64,000 nucleotides of DNA, from NCBI GenBank assembly GCA_021155195.1, contig JAJNPV010000046.1:1-64000 (forward strand). The letters are read 5' to 3'. Source of the stretch: Ohtaekwangia sp. GTDB taxonomy: Bacteria; Bacteroidota; Bacteroidia; Cytophagales; Cyclobacteriaceae. Under the pieces are notes generated by a model, which saw only the letters and a list, made by a program, of their open reading frames with translations, searched no databases and was not told the DNA's origin. The translations under genes and the position numbers were made by a program. This document shows positions 35,117-43,772 of this stretch, one piece after another. Within the stretch, counting starts at the first letter, position 1, and the number at the start of each line of letters is the position of its first letter.

Positions 35117-36082
35117 ATGACAAAAAACCAAAAACTTCTTACGGTATCTCATGTGAGCCGAAAACATGGCGATGATTTTTCTCTTCAAGACATTGATTTT
35201 TCGCTTTCAGGAAATGGGAAGATTGCCTTGGCCGGTGAGACAGGTTCAGGTAAAAGTACGTTGCTTAAAATTATTGGTGGCCTCCTTGAGCCTGATGAAG
35301 GGACAGTCGTATTTCAGAATGAGCAAGTACTGGGACCCGATCATCAATTAGTGCCAGGTCATCCAAAGATTGCATACCTCTCGCAGCATTTCGATTTACC
35401 CAAGTTCCTGCGTGTGGAGCAAGTGCTTAGCTATTCTAACTATATGTCAGGAAAACAGGCTGCTGAAATTTTTTCTATTTGCAGGATCGATCATTTGTTA
35501 AGCCGTAAAACGGATCAACTATCAGGTGGGGAAAGACAGCGTATTGCCATCGCACGATTGTTAATTGCCAAGCCAAAATTGCTGCTGTTGGATGAACCGT
35601 ATTCAAACTTAGATCCTGTTCTTAAGAATACATTGAAGTCAGTTATTGATGAGATCAGTACGAAACTAAAACTGAGTGTCATTCTGGTTTCGCACGATTC
35701 GGCAGACACGCTTTCTTGGGCCGATGAAATCATTGTGATGAAGTTGGGAAAAGTTATTCAACATGGCGTGCCGCACGAAATTTATGAGAAGCCTGTGAAT
35801 GAATATGTGGCGGGACTTTTTGGAGAGTACACTTCCTTATCACCTGTCTTACTAAAGCGGTTAGGAGTTAAATCATCCCACAAAATGATTATCCGTCCGG
35901 AACAAATTTCAATTGGGAAGTCAAAATCAAAAGTAAACACAGGCAAGATTGTATCTGTTAATTATTTTGGAAGTCATTATGAAGTTGAAGTGCTCTTTCA
36001 ACGAAATATTCTAAAGGCTTTTGTTTCAGGTAATTTGTTTGAAGTTGGGGATAGTGTGAAGATCAGTATAAAGTTGGGTTGA
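35117..36082 (+). CDS. orphan ABC transporter ATP-binding subunit with TOBE-like C-terminus
   Basis: A 321-residue ATPase. Walker A is GETGSGKST, signature LSGGERQRIAIARLL, Walker B LLLLDEPYSNLD, and the switch His is in SHDSADTL. Residues about 240-320 form a beta-rich TOBE-type domain (MIIRPEQISIG, VNYFGSHYEVEV), as in iron/spermidine/maltose-type importers. No permease or binding protein is adjacent, so the partner must be elsewhere or the protein may have another role. ATG 35117 was preferred over TTG 35108. A hairpin repeat follows. Confidence 0.87.
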   Translation: MTKNQKLLTVSHVSRKHGDDFSLQDIDFSLSGNGKIALAGETGSGKSTLLKIIGGLLEPDEGTVVFQNEQVLGPDHQLVPGHPKIAYLSQHFDLPKFLRVEQVLSYSNYMSGKQAAEIFSICRIDHLLSRKTDQLSGGERQRIAIARLLIAKPKLLLLDEPYSNLDPVLKNTLKSVIDEISTKLKLSVILVSHDSADTLSWADEIIVMKLGKVIQHGVPHEIYEKPVNEYVAGLFGEYTSLSPVLLKRLGVKSSHKMIIRPEQISIGKSKSKVNTGKIVSVNYFGSHYEVEVLFQRNILKAFVSGNLFEVGDSVKISIKLG

Positions 36083-36098
36083 CTTTTATTTAAGAAAT

Positions 36099-36182
36099 AA
36101 CCACATAGACACATAGGCTCATTGGGATTACTCATAATTTATTGAATGAGGCTCTCTATACATTCTAAATGCCTATGTGGTT
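36099..36182. repeat. AACCACATAG-type inverted repeat element
   Basis: AACCACATAG (36099-36108) plus ACACATAGGC pairs with GCCTATGTGGTT (36171-36182), and inner CTCATT pairs with AATGAG. It fills the gap between the orphan ABC ATPase and the flavoenzyme gene. It shares the AACCAC end and the layout with the elements at 32774 and 32884. Confidence 0.7.
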
Positions 36183-36210
36183 AAAAAATTAGAAGGCTAA
36201 AAACTTATAT

Positions 36211-37371
36211 ATGGCAAATGAATTTGATGTAATTGTGATTGGTGTTGGCTCCATGGGCTCCGCAGCCTGTTATCAATTGGCAAGTCGTGGAGAGTCCGTG
36301 TTGGGGTTAGAACAATTTTCAATTCCTCATGATCAAGGTTCGCATGCTGGACAAAGTCGTATCATTCGCAAAGCTTATTTCGAACATGCCGATTATGTTC
36401 CCTTATTGGAAAGAGCCTATGATAACTGGAAACATCTTGAGGCCATTACCGGATCACAAGTTTATTTTCCTACCGGACTCTTATACGCAGGCAAGCCTGA
36501 CGAGCTATTGATTAAGGGTGTAAAGCATTCATCAAAGAAATATAATGTACCCATTGAATCTGTTTCTAAACAAGAATTAGAAAAACGCTTTCCACAGTTT
36601 CAAGTTCCTGATGACTATGAAGTATTGTTTGAGCCCGATGCCGGGTTTGTTACTCCTGAGCGAGCGGTAACTCTTTATGTTGAACAAGCAATTAAAGCCG
36701 GAGCAACCATTCATTCGAATGAGCAAACGCGTTCGTGGAAACAAAACAAAGGAAGTATAGAAGTTGTAACCAATAAGGGTACATATGTATGCAAGAAGTT
36801 GGTGATTACTGCTGGGGCGTGGACTGGTAAAATGCTTCCTGAATTATCAACTCGTTTACAGGTAACGCGACAGGTGATTGCGTGGTTGAATCCCAAAGGT
36901 CAAGAACAATTTGAGTTGGGAAATTTTCCATGCTGGTTAATTGATGATCATACCCAGGCGGGAATGTATTATGGATTCCCCATTTTATCTACCGATAAAT
37001 TTGGAGCTCCTGAAGGATTGAAAGTGGCTCACCATTATCCGGGGTTGCCAACGCATGCCGATTCGGTTGATAGAAAGGTATCGGCAGAAGAAGAACAGAC
37101 TATAGTTCAATCGATCTCAAAATTTTTGCCCAATGGATATGAATCAATGAGTGTTTTAAAAACTTGTCTGTATACAAACACACCCGATGAAAACTTTATC
37201 ATTGACTTTGTGCCTGGATCGAACAAGAATGTAATTATGGCTGCAGGATTTAGTGGCCATGGATTTAAGTTTGTTTCCGTAGTAGGAGAGATTGTGGCTG
37301 ATCTCTCCAGTATGGGTAGCACCCAATTACCTATCGAATTTTTGGCTCTAAGTCGTCTTTTTAGAGCGTAA
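36211..37371 (+). CDS. FAD-dependent monomeric sarcosine oxidase / N-methyl-tryptophan oxidase family enzyme
   Basis: A 386-residue flavoenzyme. The N-terminal Rossmann motif is VIVIGVGSMGSAACYQLASRG. QSRIIRKAYFEH and the C-terminal CLYTNTPDENFIID with AAGFSGHGFKF are typical of the MSOX/SolA group, in which a Cys near the C-terminus binds FAD covalently (here in KTCLYTNTPD). It oxidises N-methyl amino acids to aldehydes or imines with hydrogen peroxide release. Cytoplasmic, single gene. The exact N-methyl substrate is unknown. Confidence 0.9.
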   Translation: MANEFDVIVIGVGSMGSAACYQLASRGESVLGLEQFSIPHDQGSHAGQSRIIRKAYFEHADYVPLLERAYDNWKHLEAITGSQVYFPTGLLYAGKPDELLIKGVKHSSKKYNVPIESVSKQELEKRFPQFQVPDDYEVLFEPDAGFVTPERAVTLYVEQAIKAGATIHSNEQTRSWKQNKGSIEVVTNKGTYVCKKLVITAGAWTGKMLPELSTRLQVTRQVIAWLNPKGQEQFELGNFPCWLIDDHTQAGMYYGFPILSTDKFGAPEGLKVAHHYPGLPTHADSVDRKVSAEEEQTIVQSISKFLPNGYESMSVLKTCLYTNTPDENFIIDFVPGSNKNVIMAAGFSGHGFKFVSVVGEIVADLSSMGSTQLPIEFLALSRLFRA

Positions 37372-37441
37372 GAAGCGTTTTTAGAAAAATTGGATAATGA
37401 TCGTATCTTAGAAAATGGTTTTAATCTAACATGGATGAGTT

Positions 37442-38815
37442 ATGACTAACAAGACAACTAAATTCCCACTGCTCTTTTTATTTATCAGTTGTGCGATTGG
37501 AGCGTTCGCTCAAACCAATGAATCTCCGGCAGGTGCTTATCAGTGGAAGAAAAATAAAACTGAATTGCAGGATGGCTACGTGGTGCTGAAGTCCGGAAAA
37601 AAGATGGAAGGAAAAATTTCTTTGAAAGGAAGCCCAACCAGTGTTTCCGAAATTGAATTTATTGGGGAAGGTAAGGAAGTTGATTTTCCAATGGGTTCGT
37701 TGAAGTCATATGGATTGATAGGAGTGAACCCCAATGCAAGTGCACGGGTAACAGGCGCGCCAGTGAATGAAAGTCCTGAAAGTATGTATGAGTGGCGCGA
37801 CATGGGTGTTGTGATGAGTAAAAAAATTGAATCGACCACCCCGCGCGAGGGTTATATGGTGTTGAAAGACGGCACGCGCTATGAAGGTGAAATGAAATTA
37901 AGAAGGAAGGATGGTGTGTTGGAGGACTTTGAAATAAAAACTGCCAGTGGAAAACAAAAGGCAGATGCAAGTAAAGTAGCAAAGTATGGCTACACGGTAA
38001 GTCAGGAAGAAGTGGCGCAACTTAATTTATCGAAAGAAGTGAGAAAATCTTTTCCGGGAACCATCTATACAGGCTCCGGAAGTTTAGCTGGCGATATTAC
38101 CATTAAGCCTTCAGCCAGTAGATTCTCATCTGAGAAAATAATTTTTACGGGTAGGGATGGAAAGCTAATTGAGTATGATCCTAAAACGATCAATGGTTTT
38201 GCGGTTACCAGTAAAGGGAAAGAAACACATTTCACTTCGTTGGAAAATTTGTTTGTGAAGGAGTTATTCAAAGGAAAAACGTTTCAGGTCTATATGAATC
38301 CTAAACCAACTTCCATAAATAAATTTGCCACTTCGTTAGCTAAGAATGCCGCACAAATTGGAACTGCCGCTGCAGCTTCGGCCGTAGTTAATGCGGACGC
38401 AAAAAAGAACAATTACACAACTAACTTAGATAGCATCATTCGCGTGTCATCTACCGAAGACTTAATTACCTTACGCGATGCCTGGGCTCAGGCAGCCGGT
38501 TATGATAATGCCGATGATGCACTTGAGCAATCGGACAATGAAAGTTTAAAAGCAAATATAGGGGCGCTTGAACTGGCCATTGCAGGTAGGGAAGTGTCTT
38601 CATCGGAGGGCGGAATTTTAAATGAAGAGTGGGTGATCTTTAATAAGATCACAAATGAGAAGACAATTGTTTACAAGAGCGAGTTCAAGGATCAAATTGA
38701 AGCTTTGCTCTTTGGTTGCGATAAATATCTTGAACTTTCCAAAGGGCAGCAGAACGAAATGCAAAAGTGGGGCAACTTCGAAACGACAATGAAGTTTTTA
38801 GATGGCTGTTATTAA
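37442..38815 (+). CDS. exported protein with three internal repeats
   Basis: A 457-residue protein with signal peptide (cleavage near AFAQ, residue 24). Three beta-rich repeats of about 50 residues can be aligned by eye: GYVVLKSGKKMEGKISLKG with ending VDFPMGSLKSYGL; GYMVLKDGTRYEGEMKLRR with DASKVAKYGY; and GTIYTGSGSLAGDITIKP with DPKTINGFAV. The rest is a helical, Ala-rich C-terminal domain. No family was recognised. It overlaps the minus-strand K+ channel by 4 bases at its stop. Periplasmic or outer-membrane associated by its signal; function unknown. Confidence 0.7.
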   Translation: MTNKTTKFPLLFLFISCAIGAFAQTNESPAGAYQWKKNKTELQDGYVVLKSGKKMEGKISLKGSPTSVSEIEFIGEGKEVDFPMGSLKSYGLIGVNPNASARVTGAPVNESPESMYEWRDMGVVMSKKIESTTPREGYMVLKDGTRYEGEMKLRRKDGVLEDFEIKTASGKQKADASKVAKYGYTVSQEEVAQLNLSKEVRKSFPGTIYTGSGSLAGDITIKPSASRFSSEKIIFTGRDGKLIEYDPKTINGFAVTSKGKETHFTSLENLFVKELFKGKTFQVYMNPKPTSINKFATSLAKNAAQIGTAAAASAVVNADAKKNNYTTNLDSIIRVSSTEDLITLRDAWAQAAGYDNADDALEQSDNESLKANIGALELAIAGREVSSSEGGILNEEWVIFNKITNEKTIVYKSEFKDQIEALLFGCDKYLELSKGQQNEMQKWGNFETTMKFLDGCY

Positions 38816-39618
38816 CCCGCCAGTTGAGTTCCACATTGATCGCAAAAGTTAGCGTTCTTTTTATGATCTTTTGAGCCGCACTGCAGGCATTTCAATTTGT
38901 TTGTGGGCTTATTCTGTTCTTGTATAATTCCAGCGGTTACTAGCCCGGTTGGTACCGCAATAACTCCATACCCCATAATCATCAGTACCATTGCCAACAA
39001 TTGACCGAGTGTGGTTTGCGGGGCAATGTCGCCATACCCAACTGTTGTTAACGTAACGATTGCCCAGTAAATGCTTCTCGGAATACTGGTGAATCCATTC
39101 ACGCGACCTTCAATCACAAACATAAGTGTGCCGATAAAAACACTTACAATAATCACAAAAAAGAGAAAGACAAAAATTTTGCGCGAACTGGTTTTTAAAG
39201 CCGCACTTAGTTTACTGGCTTCGCCCATAAACTGAACTAACTTTAACACCCTGAATACCCGCAGGAGTCGCAACACACGAATTACTGCCAGCGTTTGGCT
39301 GCCCATAATGAATATGCTCAGGTAGGTGGGTAAGATTGAAAAGAGATCGATAAGCCCATAGAAACTGAACACATAACTTTTCTTTTCGTCCGATGTCCAG
39401 ATGCGCAACATGTATTCGATGGTAAATAACCCCGTGATTATCCAATCCAACTGAAAAAACAGATTGGCCCATTTAGAATAAATACCCTCAACACTTTCCA
39501 GCATAAGAATGGTAATGCTGGCCATAATGAGAATGAGAAGAACAATGTCAAAGGCCCTTCCGGCAGGTGTACCCACACCAAAGATGATGCGATGAATTTT
39601 TTGTTTGGTAGAGCTCAA
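38812..39618 (-). CDS. voltage-gated-type potassium channel with C-terminal zinc ribbon
   Basis: A 268-residue six-TM ion channel. The S4-like segment is Arg-rich (VLRLLRVFRVLKLVQF), and the selectivity filter is TTVGYGD between S5 and S6. After S6 (MVLMIMGYGVIAVPTGLV) comes a cytoplasmic tail with a four-cysteine ribbon (CLQCGSKDHKKNANFCDQCG). Eag/Kv-type prokaryotic channels conduct K+; the ribbon could bind zinc and modulate gating. It shares its stop region with the convergent repeat-protein gene (38812-38815). Single gene. Confidence 0.9.
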   Translation of the reverse strand: MSSTKQKIHRIIFGVGTPAGRAFDIVLLILIMASITILMLESVEGIYSKWANLFFQLDWIITGLFTIEYMLRIWTSDEKKSYVFSFYGLIDLFSILPTYLSIFIMGSQTLAVIRVLRLLRVFRVLKLVQFMGEASKLSAALKTSSRKIFVFLFFVIIVSVFIGTLMFVIEGRVNGFTSIPRSIYWAIVTLTTVGYGDIAPQTTLGQLLAMVLMIMGYGVIAVPTGLVTAGIIQEQNKPTNKLKCLQCGSKDHKKNANFCDQCGTQLAG

Positions 39619-39718
39619 AACAAATTGATTGGGCTAAAGAATATTAGTTTTTGTGCCCTAAATTTACACAATACTGTTGGCTAGTATCGTTACCATGCAG
39701 TAATTTAAATCTCCGTTT

Positions 39719-40570
39719 ATGACGATCATCACTCATGCTGCACCGTCATCTTTACTGTGGGCTTGTATCCTGACTACCTTATTGATTGTGCCAAAGGGCA
39801 TACATGCTCAGTCTGGCGTTGATGAGCAAGATGGTTCAGATCCTGTTTCCATGAAAAGCCGGGTGGTAGTGGATGCCGAGGCATACTTGTTTGTAGGGGA
39901 AGCCCGGCATTACGCCATGCGGTTTGGGTATGAGTATGGCATTCAAAACGGCAAGCATCTTTTTGGTATGTCGTTACCTTTTGTGCACGCTATTTATAAT
40001 GCTGATTTTGGTGGTTATGAAAACACAACCGGGGTGGGTGATCTCAAAATGCGTTACCTGTTTGTTCCTTTTCTTCAAACCAGCAAAGCAGGCTTGCAAC
40101 GGGTGTCAACGTATGCAGAAGTATCAGCACCCACAGGCGATTATCGCTTGGGTAGAGGTGCAGGAACCTGGTTATTTAAGCCGGGGATGGTCTTTACGTT
40201 TCGATCGAATCCGTATGTTTCCTTTTATCCGGAAATAAAATTTCAACTGTCGGGCGGAGCTGGAAATAGTTTAGGAGGCGGAGATGGGGCACCGGATGCA
40301 AATGATACTAACCTGGACGGAAAAATTCAGAACTTAAGTTTTTCGCTGCCCGTGGTTGTGTTGGTAAAAGATTGGGATGGTTGGTTTTCGCTGAACGCAA
40401 TGTACACTCGTTCACTGTCTGAGAATGTAGATTTCATTTTTCTTCGCACCGATTTTGGAAGAATGATTGGGGCGAACACTTCAGCAGCGCTGAATATTTC
40501 TAAATTTATAGCAGGCCAGCCCCGACTCAATGTGTTAGTGCAAGCCCGGTTTCAGTTTTTTATCCGGTAG
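39719..40570 (+). CDS. outer-membrane beta-barrel (transporter-like, MetA-pathway type)
   Basis: A 283-residue protein with signal peptide (cleavage near HAQS, residue 31). The sequence alternates amphipathic strands ending in aromatic-rich turns and finishes with QARFQFFIR, a typical outer-membrane C-terminal strand. Short Gly/Asp-rich loops (GGGDGAPDANDTNLDG) lie between strands. The pattern resembles the phenol-degradation MetA-type outer membrane family. It is followed by a DoxX gene after a 19-base gap; a shared role is not evident. Substrate unknown. Confidence 0.72.
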   Translation: MTIITHAAPSSLLWACILTTLLIVPKGIHAQSGVDEQDGSDPVSMKSRVVVDAEAYLFVGEARHYAMRFGYEYGIQNGKHLFGMSLPFVHAIYNADFGGYENTTGVGDLKMRYLFVPFLQTSKAGLQRVSTYAEVSAPTGDYRLGRGAGTWLFKPGMVFTFRSNPYVSFYPEIKFQLSGGAGNSLGGGDGAPDANDTNLDGKIQNLSFSLPVVVLVKDWDGWFSLNAMYTRSLSENVDFIFLRTDFGRMIGANTSAALNISKFIAGQPRLNVLVQARFQFFIR

Positions 40571-40589
40571 GAACATAAAAGAAATCAAC

Positions 40590-41003
40590 ATGAAAAAGCT
40601 TTTTTCAAGTTTACCAATTATACCCCAGCAAGGCTTGGGCATGGTGCGCATTATTTTTGGTGCCCTGATGGTGTATCATGGCAAAGAAGTATTTGATCCC
40701 CAACTCATGAAGGAATATGCCAGTTGGGATTCCATCTCAGGCGCGAATGGCCTGTTACTGGTTTACCTGGGCAAAGGCTCTGAGTTTGTTGCCGGACTTT
40801 TACTGTTACTGGGCATCTTTACAAGGGTGGGTTCGCTGATGACGATAGGTACTATGTCGTACATCACTTTTTTTGTGGGCGGTGGAAGGTTTTGGTACGA
40901 AGATCAACACCCGTTTATGTTTGCACTGTTTGGGTTACTGTTTCTGTTTACGGGTCCCGGTGCTTTTAATTTAGATGAGGTAGTTTTTAAGAAGCGGAGG
41001 TGA
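40590..41003 (+). CDS. DoxX family membrane protein
   Basis: A 137-residue inner-membrane protein with four hydrophobic segments and the DoxX layout (RIIFGALMVYHGKEVF near the N-terminus, EFVAGLLLLLGIFTR, TIGTMSYITFFVGGGRFWYED, FALFGLLFLFTGPGAFNLDE). DoxX proteins have been linked to quinone or thiosulfate oxidation and to redox stress; the role here is open. Its start lies 19 bases after the outer-membrane gene, so cotranscription is likely. Confidence 0.87.
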   Translation: MKKLFSSLPIIPQQGLGMVRIIFGALMVYHGKEVFDPQLMKEYASWDSISGANGLLLVYLGKGSEFVAGLLLLLGIFTRVGSLMTIGTMSYITFFVGGGRFWYEDQHPFMFALFGLLFLFTGPGAFNLDEVVFKKRR

Positions 41004-41118
41004 TTAAGGCTCGTAAGGACTGATACCAGGTTTTTACGGTATAAGAGTACAAAACTGTCAACCCACCATACCGAGAAATAGATATAACAACTTCATTTAT
41101 CTGGAGTCAAAAGGTATG

Positions 41119-42798
41119 TTATAGGGCTTTTTTCTTTTTATTAGAACCAAAATCAACACTAGCCGGTAGAAAATCTTCACTAGGTAGTTCTATATTCTTT
41201 AGAACAGGAATTTTTAGTTTTTCGCAAAAAGTCCCTGCGCACTTGATCATTTTAAAATTTTCTATTTTTATTGTCGAACTATTAGAAATCACTGAAATAA
41301 CATTAAATGATAGTTTGTTGTTAATTTTTATACAGTTCTCGATAAGTCTATTCAACGTATCGCCACATGAAATCACGTCTATAATAAAAACGATTTCTTT
41401 ACAATTTGTAAGTTCATTTTCTAAATAACTATTTGACAATTCAAACATTGAATGATATTGTCCATTTCCTCTTGTAGCAATAGCAAAATTCTTCATTCCA
41501 GTCCTTACGGAAATTTGACTACCTATAATTGATCCCCAGAAATCTAGCCCAACAATAATGCTATCACAAAATTTCAATTTTATGTGTTCAGAAATAAATC
41601 TTAATGATTTATCTACAATATTGGATAGTAATGTTGTTGAGTTAAGTAGTTGATTAATATTAACCCAACCTAATGATGTATTATTTTCTGATGTTACAAA
41701 TCTTCCAAAACTATAGAGGTTGTTCTCCAATATTCTAGAAAGTATCATTTCCTCAGAATGTGGATGAATTAAATGAAGCACTTTTTCATTCTCGGAAATT
41801 GCAGACGGTTTGTCTTTTGCAGGCTTAATGGTTCTTACTTTGCCTTCCTTTGTTGTCCATTTTCCATAGTTTGGATTGTCTTTATGGGTCGTAGCTTCAA
41901 ATGAAAATGTATGAACGAGAAATTTTTCACTTTCAGTACTAAAGGAAATTACTTTGCATTGTCGTGGGATCTGAGAAATATGCTTTAATTCGGTTACATT
42001 AGTAGTTCCTCCAAAACGTCCAGTCATAATAAAGTAAGCCTCTTCATATTCAATATGGTCTGGAATGTGGCAATCGCCCATAAACCAAATCTTACTTAAT
42101 GATTTTGTATTGTTAATTCTACTTCTTAATGCATTTGCACTTTTCCATAAGTGATTTTCTTCCCAGTTATCCTCACCGTCATGTGCAAGACCACTTGGAA
42201 ATGAAATAATCGGATAATGACAACCAATTAATAATAACGAGTCGGACGGTATTTTTTCACGTATAACATCAGTTATTAATTCATCTATTTCATTTTGAGT
42301 TATTACACCTGGCTTCCCATGTAATTTAGGATCATGGGAACCAAGTGTGCTATCAATCGAAAGGTAATAGACACAATCTTCAATCTTAATAAGTACAAAT
42401 CTTTGGTTTTCAAATACCTTATCATGGTTATACTTGTTTACAAAATCATTATAAGGTTCTCTAACTATCTTTGAATTAGAACCATCTGAATTTTCTTCCT
42501 TATATTTAAAATCATGATTTCCAATGCAAAAGCATATTTTCTCTTTAGCGACACAAAATTTTTCAGCTAGGTATTCAAGTATTTTCCCAACATCTTGAAA
42601 ATTTCCAACCTTACCTTTATTTACTAAATCTCCTGAAACGATTATTGTATCTACAGTGAGTTCTGATACTCTAATTTGATCAACCAATCCATCAATATAT
42701 TCTTTATAATAACCCTTTCTTAAATGTTCATCTGTCCCTTCAAAACTTTCCAAGTGAAGATCAGTAATATGTAAAATGGAATGTTTCATTTCGGCCAT
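41119..42798 (-). CDS. calcineurin-like phosphoesterase fused to a phosphoribosyltransferase-like domain
   Basis: A 559-residue soluble protein. Residues 1-290 form a metallophosphoesterase with the full metal set: D13-x-H15, GD at 56-57, GNHD at 93-96, GCH at 192-194 and GDCH at 241-244. After a linker, about 405-520 resembles a type I PRTase: DSIIVGLDFWGSIIG, then the PRPP-loop-like EIVFIIDVISCGDTL at 468-482. No signal peptide. It is the last gene of a three-gene operon and overlaps the preceding one by 13 bases. A nuclease, nucleotidase or phosphatase effector tied to a PRPP-like ligand is plausible, but no family with this fusion is recognised. Confidence 0.75.
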   Translation of the reverse strand: MAEMKHSILHITDLHLESFEGTDEHLRKGYYKEYIDGLVDQIRVSELTVDTIIVSGDLVNKGKVGNFQDVGKILEYLAEKFCVAKEKICFCIGNHDFKYKEENSDGSNSKIVREPYNDFVNKYNHDKVFENQRFVLIKIEDCVYYLSIDSTLGSHDPKLHGKPGVITQNEIDELITDVIREKIPSDSLLLIGCHYPIISFPSGLAHDGEDNWEENHLWKSANALRSRINNTKSLSKIWFMGDCHIPDHIEYEEAYFIMTGRFGGTTNVTELKHISQIPRQCKVISFSTESEKFLVHTFSFEATTHKDNPNYGKWTTKEGKVRTIKPAKDKPSAISENEKVLHLIHPHSEEMILSRILENNLYSFGRFVTSENNTSLGWVNINQLLNSTTLLSNIVDKSLRFISEHIKLKFCDSIIVGLDFWGSIIGSQISVRTGMKNFAIATRGNGQYHSMFELSNSYLENELTNCKEIVFIIDVISCGDTLNRLIENCIKINNKLSFNVISVISNSSTIKIENFKMIKCAGTFCEKLKIPVLKNIELPSEDFLPASVDFGSNKKKKAL

Positions 42799-43772
42799 AA
42801 TAATTTATAAGTAGCACCAGTTTCTAAATCATTTAAGTTTGTCAATGATATCAATTGAAAATCATCTTTAAAGACTTCTGGTTCTATAAGATTCCCGATT
42901 ACCAACGCATGTTCTAATTTTGATGATTTAAGTCCTGTATATGTTTTCGCTATCTTGATTTCCGTACCTGCAAAGCAGTAATCTCCAATGTATATGTATG
43001 ACGTACCTTTTTCTATTTTTTTTATAAAGTCAAATTCAAATACTTTGTGTTTTGGTCCAAAATGATCTATTGTCTCGTACTCAAGATTATGTAGCATACC
43101 TAGCATTGATGTAAATGGCGCTCCTCTTAAACTAGCACTTAAAAGTTTTACTTTTTTAAGTGTAGTTTTATCAAGCAACTCTCTAAGTGCATCTGAAAGG
43201 AAGACTGTAATCCAGATAAAATATTTTGGATTAGAAAGAATTCTATTTGAATCAAATTCACCATTTGAAATTATCGGTGTTGATGCTAGTCTCGCTTCTT
43301 TGCTAAATTTTCGAAAAGTATCCTTAACAGTATTTTTTATAAAATTACTCATGGCGTACTTTCTTTCGTTTACTAAATCTTCAAGATTTATGGCTAAACT
43401 TTTTCCAATGGTAATTATTTTATTTTCAGATTTAGTATCAATGTTTGCTTTTGAATCTTTTTTTAATCGGTAAATGATTTCTACTAAGTGATATCCATCT
43501 AAAATTATTAATTGCCTCTGGTTATTATTCAGACAGTCAAAAACATCATCTAATGCGTGATCGTCAATATTTACTATTCCCCTGAAACTAACTACCATAG
43601 GTTTATCGGTATCGTATTCAAGTATCATTTTGGATAGTAGTTTCCCCGCATCCTTTTCAATTAATTCCAAACATGCAGTTCCATTAGCAACCCAAATTAG
43701 TACTTGCATTCTAGTAAACACGAATGAAGTAGTCGCAAACCCTAAATCTTTAATTTGTAAATTACTTGTCAT
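42786..43772 (-). CDS. STAS-like / phosphoribosyltransferase-like protein
   Basis: A 328-residue soluble protein, middle gene of the operon. Residues about 56-100 (MVVSFRGIVNIDDHALDDVF ... LIILDGYHLVEII) have the strand-helix pattern of a STAS domain. About 205-300 is PRTase-like: KVKLLSASLRGAPFTSMLG and a loop IGDYCFAGTE (D264, G269, T270) that corresponds to the PRPP site in degenerate form. It overlaps both neighbours (4 and 13 bases). STAS domains often bind GHKL anti-sigma kinases such as its upstream partner, which suggests a partner-switching link. Catalysis is uncertain because the PRPP loop is imperfect. Confidence 0.65.
   Translation of the reverse strand: MTSNLQIKDLGFATTSFVFTRMQVLIWVANGTACLELIEKDAGKLLSKMILEYDTDKPMVVSFRGIVNIDDHALDDVFDCLNNNQRQLIILDGYHLVEIIYRLKKDSKANIDTKSENKIITIGKSLAINLEDLVNERKYAMSNFIKNTVKDTFRKFSKEARLASTPIISNGEFDSNRILSNPKYFIWITVFLSDALRELLDKTTLKKVKLLSASLRGAPFTSMLGMLHNLEYETIDHFGPKHKVFEFDFIKKIEKGTSYIYIGDYCFAGTEIKIAKTYTGLKSSKLEHALVIGNLIEPEVFKDDFQLISLTNLNDLETGATYKLLWPK

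Noticed and set aside
41004..41118. Direct repeats or integration scars flanking the three-gene operon
   Set aside because: Comparison of 41004-41118 with 44804-44980 by eye gave no shared direct repeat of convincing length, so no element boundary is claimed.
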